DNA from: Welwitschia mirabilis
Taxonomy: Eukaryota; Gnetophyta; Gnetopsida; Welwitschiales
NCBI GenBank assembly: GCA_051453625.1
Contig: JBOZIK010000001.1
Span: 205,108,142-205,172,141 of the forward strand
DNA: 64,000 nt
Direction of reading: 5' to 3'
Shown: piece by piece, positions 57,641 to 64,000 of the stretch
How the letters are laid out: each line of letters starts with the position of its first letter
Position numbering within the stretch: the first letter of the stretch is position 1
The notes under the pieces: generated by a model
Seen by the model: only the letters and a program-made list of their open reading frames with translations
What the model was told of the DNA's origin: nothing
The model's database searches: none
Program-made: the position numbers and the translations under genes

Positions 57641-58172
57641 ATATTTTGCTTCTTTCCTTAAATATAATAATTCCCTTGAAACACTCAATTTTCTCCTTAC
57701 TTTATCTCCTATCTTGTAACTTCTTTGCACTTCCTTTTAAATTATTATGTAACATAAGTGATTATACTATAGGAGTATCTTTACAAACAAGGATAGATGA
57801 TAAATCATTTTTTATTTATAATGCAAAAAAAAATTACAAGATCCTTAGTTGAATAATACTACTAAAAAGGGATCTATTAATAGTACTTTTTATGTTGAAA
57901 ATTTTAGATCATATCTTATAGATGAGAAAAACATAGTTTTTTCAACATATCATTATTATCTCAAATACTTATTAGATAAGAAACAATCTAAAGCAAGATT
58001 AATGAGATATATTCTATTATTACAAGATTTTAACTTTGAAATAAAAGATAAGAAAAGTGTAGAAAATGTAATTGTTGATCACTTATCTTATATTAGATCT
58101 TACTTTTCTTCTCCTTTAAATTTAATTCCAACAAATGATTCATTTCTTAATGATAATATTCTATCTTTATAA
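57640..58172 (+). pseudogene. rnh: Element D RNase H remnant
   Basis: From 57849 a stop-free run of 107 codons: TFYVENFRSYLIDEKNIVF, YHYYLKYLLDKKQSKARLM, RYILLLQDFNFEIKDK, SVENVIVDHLSYI, and NDSFLNDNILSL. This is the C-terminal two-thirds of the Athila RNase H with near-consensus spacing. The N-terminal third (57640-57848) is frame-shifted and decayed. The ATG at 57849 is internal to pol and not a true start. Confidence 0.87.
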
Positions 58173-58179
58173 CATTAAT

Positions 58180-59480
58180 CTTATTACATTGACATAGGTA
58201 ATTATCTTATTATTTGTGAATTACCTAATCATTAGAATATTTAAGCTAGGAAGAAATTATTGCATAAAGCAAATAAATACTTTTGAGATAATCCTTATTT
58301 ATTCAAATATTGCTTTAATCAAAAAATTTATAGATGTATTTCACAATTTAAAATTTTGAATGTTTTAAAATTCATACATAATAAAAAGTGTAGAGATTTC
58401 CTTTCTCCCCTTCTAAAAACATTTCTTAGAAGAACTTTCAATATAGACTTTACTAAATAATTTTTTTCTAAGATATCTATGAATATTTTACATATTGTAA
58501 TGAATGTTAATGTTTAGTTAGCATTCAAGAGAAAGATATGCTTCTCCTCTCTCATATTCTTATGTTTAGATTATAGATTTTGTTGCATCATTTCCTCTAG
58601 TCTTTGGATACTTATACATATTGATTCATATAGACCACATCAATAAGTAATGTAAAGCAATTTCAACTAGAATATAGTATTTGTTATATTCTTAAAATAA
58701 TATGTTTATTCTAATGTAGCTATATTATAGTTATTATTAGTGATGGAGAAACTTATTTTCATAAGAGCAAAATAAATAATCCTCTAGAAAAATGTGAAAT
58801 AGTTCATAAAGTTTCAACACCTTACCACCCATAAACCAATAATTAAGTAGAAGCTTCTAACTTAAAGTTGAAAAGAATCATATAGAAAATAGTGAAATCT
58901 AATAAAAAATACGGGTCTCCCCACTCAATGAAGCTTTTTGAGCCTACTAGACTACCTATTAGAATATCACTTTATAATCTTATTTTTAGAAGAGCTTATG
59001 ATATTTATTTAGAAATTGAGCTTAAAGATTTTAAAGCTATTAAACAACCTAATGAAAATCTTAATGAAGCCTTAGAATTTAAGAATCTTGTCCTAAATGA
59101 ACTAGAAGAGATTAAAAACGATGCATATGAAAAACCATATAATCCAAAAATGAAGAATGAAAGCCTACCATAAGAAAATATTCTCAAGAAAAATTTGAAC
59201 TAAATAGATTTGATTTAATATATGATTTATGAATACATAAATCACTTTAAAAACTTATATCTAAGCAGATAGGTCCATTCAAAGTTTTGAAGTATTTCTT
59301 CATGATGATGTTAAAATTTTAGCCTTAAGAATATTTATTCTTTTAAAGTTAATGAACAAGAACTTAAACATTTTTGTAAATCTATTTGCTTAGACCATGA
59401 ATTTATCTCATCTCCTTAATCTAGAATTGTAGGTAATGAAAATAAATAAAAACATAAATAAAGCTATAACTAGTATCATA
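58180..59480 (+). pseudogene. int: Element D integrase remnant
   Basis: Decayed zinc-binding domain (LLHKANKYF-DNPYLFKYC, then FIHNKKCRDFLSPLLKTF) and core (LDYRFCCIISSSLWILIHID, corresponding to DFMGPFP..G..YILVAVD), then FIKFQHLTTHKPI (STPYHPQTNG). A clean frame at 58892-59173 covers the C-terminal domain: LFEPTRLPIRISLYNLIFRR, IELKDFKAIKQPNENLNEA, LNELEEIKNDAYEKP. 59180-59480 has the final KVNEQELKHF block. Confidence 0.85.
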
Positions 59481-60784
59481 TAAGAGATGCATTTTAATAA
59501 TGTATAGTATTAAGGTTTATTATTTGTAAAACCTAGAGTTATAAAAATTACATAATCCAAGGAGTTTAATATATAAGGAACCAACTCTATAGGTACTTTT
59601 TATGACTTATTTGATTGGGAACTAATTAGAATAAGGTAAATTTTAATCTAGAATTTCTAGTTTTCGTTATTATCTGTTATGCATATCTAATGTTCTACAT
59701 GAAATTCAAATATAATTACTCATGTATATTAAGAATATTCAAGAATTCTAAAAATTATGTAAAACTATATCATTAAGACCTTGGTACTAAATTCATTATA
59801 GGAAATATGTATGTCAATTCTATTATTATAGATTCTTTACTATTTTAAAGAAAATAATAATTAAGAAAAAGGTTTATGTTACTATGTCTCTACTATACAC
59901 CATTTCCAAAAGCTATATTTCTAGTATGGGAGTGCTTTGGTTGTACTACTTTCGAAAAATAAAAACCTTTAAAAACTAATAGATCATCACGGGTGATGGT
60001 ATATGAAGATTTAAAATGTTAACATCTTTATGAAAACTATTTGAGCCATGTGTGGATGATCTCTATACCACAAACTAATTGATCCATGTGTGAATGATCT
60101 CTATACCACCACATTCATGCTAATGACTTAGTAATTAAAGATATATTAATTATTTAAAAATAAGCCATTAGCCAGTAGTGTAAGCTATATGTATATGCTA
60201 AAGAAGCATAAAAGAGTTGGACACAAGTTTGGGGGATCCTTTATTTTATTAGAAAGCCATTATTTTAAGTCAGTGATGAATCCAAGGGATTGATGCAACT
60301 AAAAAATGGTAATACATTACATGGCATTTATATCAAGAAACATAATTATCATAACCAATTTAAATAATTTATCAAAATGGACTTTTAAAATGTAAAATTA
60401 TATGAGTTCATTAAGATAAGTAAATTACAATAATTTTTTCTTTATTTTATGATTTAGTACAAGGAAGCCTCTTACATTAGAAATAATTAAAAGCCATGCA
60501 TAATTAATGGAAACATAAGTGATTTATTTTAATGATTTAAAGTAAATACATGAAGGAACATGCAAGATAACAATAATTCCTAGGGTTAATCTTTAAATTA
60601 TATGAGTAATTCCTTATTGTAACTAAATAAAATACTTTAATTAAAACTTAAATAAATAATACACTATTAATAATAAATTTTCATCTCATTTCAAATCTAG
60701 GATTTCCACCCTTTTTTAAAAATTCAAAATTACTCTTCTAAATAATAAGATCTTAATTCTTGACGTAAGATTTAGTATTATCAA
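59481..60784 (+). other. Element D post-pol region
   Basis: Non-coding in appearance and collinear with 49830-51276 of A. It holds CACAAGTTTGGGGGATCC at 60222-60239, a motif that follows pol in Athila/Tat elements. A short duplication GATGATCTCTATACCAC / GAATGATCTCTATACCAC lies at about 60053-60110. Confidence 0.55.
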
Positions 60785-63170
60785 AATAAAATACAAATTC
60801 AAATCTAATACTTGATTTATATCATAACAAATCTTAACCATTCATTTTTAATAATTGATCAATGGTTAAGATTAAATCTTTCATCTATAAAACCAAACTT
60901 AAACAATGTACTATTTAATGAAAACATCTATTCTAGAGCTAATATCTTACTCAGTAGACCAAATTGAACCCTTGATACCTATCTTATCTTTAACCTGGCT
61001 AGTATAACTATTACTTCTACTAACATAGTTATCACCTCCACTAACACTGCCATCCATTTTTACAATTATGTTGAGACATTTCACCAAGATTCTTAGGGGT
61101 CTAGGGACCTAAGGATAGAATTATTCTCCTTGACTTTCTATAGCAATACATTAATTTTTACCTATCAAGCATTCAAAAAAGAGTATAAAACCTCTCCTTC
61201 AATAAAGATAAAGCACCAACTTTCAAATAAGATTAAGAAGTTTTATAGCAACATGTTCTTACTACATGAAGTATACAACTTAGAATTTTAGAAGACTAGA
61301 AAGAAGAGCCTTATAATTTCTCAACCAAGCTAAAGGAAATATCTATTTACATTACTTATTTTCTAGTTTCTAGAGTTATTTCTATCTCTATTCTTAATTT
61401 TTATTCCTTTATGTTAAATAAAAACTTAGCTAAAATTTGTGGAAAACTAAACATTAAATATGATCCAAGTAGAGAAGGTACACTCACTTGGAAGTTTATT
61501 TTTAAAAAATAAATTATATTTTTTTGTATTTATTATTAGGAATATGTATCCTTATTTTCATGTTACTCATGCTTATTTTATCCCTTATCATTATTTCCAT
61601 AATACAAAGTAAACAAAGTATTAATATTTATAAATTTTTCTTTAATCTATAAAATGAAGTAAGATGAAATATAAAAAACCTCTCACTTCATTCCTTTTAT
61701 AATGATATTATAAGATATGTAACTAATAGTCAACCTCTACACGTAGAAGGGTGATATGATAAGGCACTAACTTCATAACAAATAGACAAATCATAAGAGT
61801 CAAGAAGCATGAAAACTAGATTGGACATCTAGAAGGCAACTAGGAATTTTAAATGATTACGAAGAAAAATAAAAAAAGAATAAAAACCACCTCAAATATT
61901 TTAATAATAAATTAGAATAGACTTTAACTTCATTCCATGATGAAATTAATGTAAGTTAAATGGTGCTAAGAAGACATAAAAATTAAGTTCAAATCCTTTA
62001 GAGCAATATGAATAGAAATAAAAGAAACATCATATAGAAATTTGGTGAGCTCCAGAGGAGACTAACTTATAGATAATGCTTCTCTCATTGGAGGACTTCT
62101 TTTAAAAGATCTTTTGCTCCTTGAAAATTATACTTCTTTGTCTCTTTTTACCTTCTATTTTCCTTTTTCTCTTTCTTTAAGTGGAATTTTTTCAAGTAAT
62201 AGAAATATGTGTGTTTTCTTTTGTAAAAAATGGTTTTCTATAAATTTTTCTAACTTTAGCTTATATTAAGCATTCTACACAATGTCTAAATTAGTTGGTA
62301 GGTGAAAGATAATATAGCTTTTTATAAAATTTGATTAACTTTTATGTTAATCACATATTTTCTTAGAAAAATTTGAAAAGATGAAAAAGTAAGAAATTGC
62401 AAATGAATAAGGACCTTAAAATTTAGAAATTTTTATTTAGCTTATAATTTACTGCTTTAAAAGGTTTTAGTTTGATATATGAAATATATGTAAAAGTAAT
62501 TTAACGGTTTTTAAGCACATTTATTCATTTATTTTTAACTATGAACACAAAACTTTGAAAAATTTCTTGAAATATTGTTTATCCTTTAATAACTTAACTT
62601 TACTTACTAAGAAATGAGCTAATGATTGGTTAGAGACGTCTTTCTACTTAAATGTTTACATACTTGTCCCCTTCAACTTTAGAAAATAGTATATTTTAAG
62701 GCTATACATATCATATTTATTATTTTAATATCATTAATCAAGTTTTATCCTTATAATTCTTAAAAATTTATTAAAAACACTCATGCTTGGAATCTTAATT
62801 CCACAACATTCTTAGCTGCTCAACTTTCATAAAAGTCAAATAGCCTAATAAAACTGGCATCACCATCCAAACCATCTATATCATTAACACCCTAAAGAAA
62901 AATGGGTTTCAAAATAAATGGGTTAGTTAATAGTAAATAGATGAATAAATTAACCTTATAGCTTAAAGCTAAAGTCAATCTAATATCTAAAGTAATGAAT
63001 TTAAGCTTAAAAATACTAAAGGATTTCACATCTATATTCTACATCCCAAGGACATGCATCAAGATCCATCTAATATTAACATGAGTATACCATGTTTTCA
63101 CAAATGTAATTCACAATCCTATTAAAGGCTATACAAGAAAAATCCTACCTTAAGAATCAGATACATCTTA
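60785..63170 (+). repeat. Element D 3' LTR-like segment
   Basis: Partner of 52989-55200, see there. The similarity runs out near 63170 (55200 in the partner), which I take as the approximate right end. Neither end shows a clean TG or CA in both copies. Confidence 0.6.
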
Positions 63171-63881
63171 TTAGAGTAACCTAGGGTTTATAGTCTAAGG
63201 AGTATGTGGGGCTACACTTTAAGCAAGATGCACATTCCTACACTAAGAGATCAAAGTAAACAATGGTGAGGTTATCCCAAGGAGTAGGTGTGGTTGCATT
63301 ATGAAGGAAAATGAGAAAAAGAGGCTCAAGTCATCTACGGAAGGAAGTGATAGTAGGTGGAGCATTTTTTGTAGTTGTTTCATTAGAGCATAGGATCTCA
63401 TGAACTCTTAAGCCATGAAGTTCTACCAAAAGAAAGGAAAGATTAAGAGTAATGTGACGTTAGGTCACTACACTAACATGAAGAAAAAGTTAAAATACAA
63501 CCTTATTATTACATTTATTTAATTAAGTTCTTATCCGAATATAAACATCATTACAAAGTGGTTGGCTCTTAGGTAAATAATAAATAAAAGGGTTCAAATA
63601 ATAACCCTAGCAAAGAATTATTACTCTTTAAGTTTGGTTTAGAGGAAGGCCTTAATAGTATCATGATTAAAGGGCCATGTTTTTTAGTGTCTATGGCTTG
63701 GCCCTTACATACTAGAAGTCTAGAGAAGATATTATGAAGATTTTTTAGAAACTACCCATCTAGGTACACCTTAAAGGTGTTAATATTTCCCTTTAAAATC
63801 ATGCTTTATTAAGAATCAAGTGATGTTGTTTAAAGAAATAATTAAGCTTGATCCCATTAGCCTTAATGCGATGTGCATGAT
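63171..63881. other. Unassigned spacer
   Basis: No coding similarity or repeat copy recognised within the window. Slightly less AT-rich than its neighbours. Confidence 0.45.
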
Positions 63882-64000
63882 TGTTGCAGTGTGTATTTGT
63901 GCAATAATTCGCGTTTCAATTCTAATCCTGTTAGTTATCAATAAGATGCAAAATACAACACGCTAGTATAGACGGAGTGATCCGAATGTCGTAATTCCGT
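63882..64000 (-). repeat. Start of a young LTR of the element E family
   Basis: TGTTGCAGTGTGTATTTGTG at 63882 matches the edge of the E 5' LTR (TGTTGTAGTGTGTATTTGTG, 13697). Downstream GCAAAATACAACAC at about 63948 matches 2096. The base before TGTTG is not a PBS, so this is the outer edge of a minus-strand element (its 3' LTR) or a solo LTR. It keeps CpG sites that both old LTRs have lost. Truncated by the window end. Confidence 0.85.

Larger units (their letters stand above)
55201..63170 (+). mobile_element. Element D: Athila-type Ty3/gypsy element, plus strand, uninterrupted
   Basis: Leader (55201-56400), pol (56403-59480), post-pol region with the AAGTTTGGGGG motif (60225-60235), and a terminal LTR-like segment to about 63170. 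With the LTR-like segment to its left the order is LTR, D, LTR. It is the best-preserved pol of the window and the ruler for reconstructing element A. Gag is not recognisable. Confidence 0.78.

Noticed and set aside
1-64000. tRNA, rRNA or intact host protein-coding genes
   Set aside because: Reading both strands gave no tRNA-like cloverleaf with box sequences, no rRNA block and no non-retroelement protein family. The tRNA-like sequences found are primer-binding sites. A tool scan could still find small genes I missed.

Overview
This window is AT-rich, gene-poor plant nuclear heterochromatin. I find no intact host gene, tRNA, rRNA or CRISPR array. The plant assignment rests on element types: primer-binding sites matching the 3' end of tRNA-Asp, as in plant Athila/Tat Ty3/gypsy elements; Athila-type reverse transcriptase, RNase H and integrase blocks; a Ty1/copia-like element with a tRNA-iMet primer site; and a plant LINE-type ORF1. 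Almost all coding sequence is full of stops made by C-to-T or G-to-A changes, as expected of methylated sequence decaying by 5-methylcytosine deamination. Most open frames in the window are chance gaps between such stops. The longest clean frames that mean anything are fragments of retroelement proteins.

Layout. 1-2057: unassigned flank, then a minus-strand gag remnant (element G). 2058-14956: complete Athila-type element E on the minus strand (LTRs 2058-3285 and 13697-14956, PBS 13676-13693, gag, protease, RT, RNase H, integrase, and a long extra region after pol), inserted inside G, whose gag resumes at about 14957-15420. 15420-16380: unassigned. 16384-21422 and 21523 to about 27000: two direct copies (F1, F2) of a plus-strand Ty3/gypsy element with a higher-order tandem repeat upstream of pol and no recognisable gag. 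About 27200-55200: Athila-type element A on the plus strand. Its RNase H is split by element B (32124-46855), and B is split by a minus-strand copia-like element C (36127-44415). A also carries an insertion in its integrase (about 47330-49440) and a LINE ORF1 fragment (about 51284-52979). 55200-63170: a second Athila-type element D, in tandem with A and apparently sharing an LTR with it. 63882-64000: the first 119 bases of a third, much younger LTR of the E family.

These parts do not form a pathway. They record successive insertions: each nesting gives relative age (C younger than B, B younger than A, E younger than G), and the differing decay of LTR copies shows how the sequence has eroded. 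The points most worth a second look are element C, which carries gag plus a plant-transposon-protein-like domain and no visible RT or integrase; the decayed GACGTC palindromes of C; the 152-bp/21-bp array in F1 and F2; and two 100-N gaps flanked by identical 77-base repeats, which are assembly artefacts.
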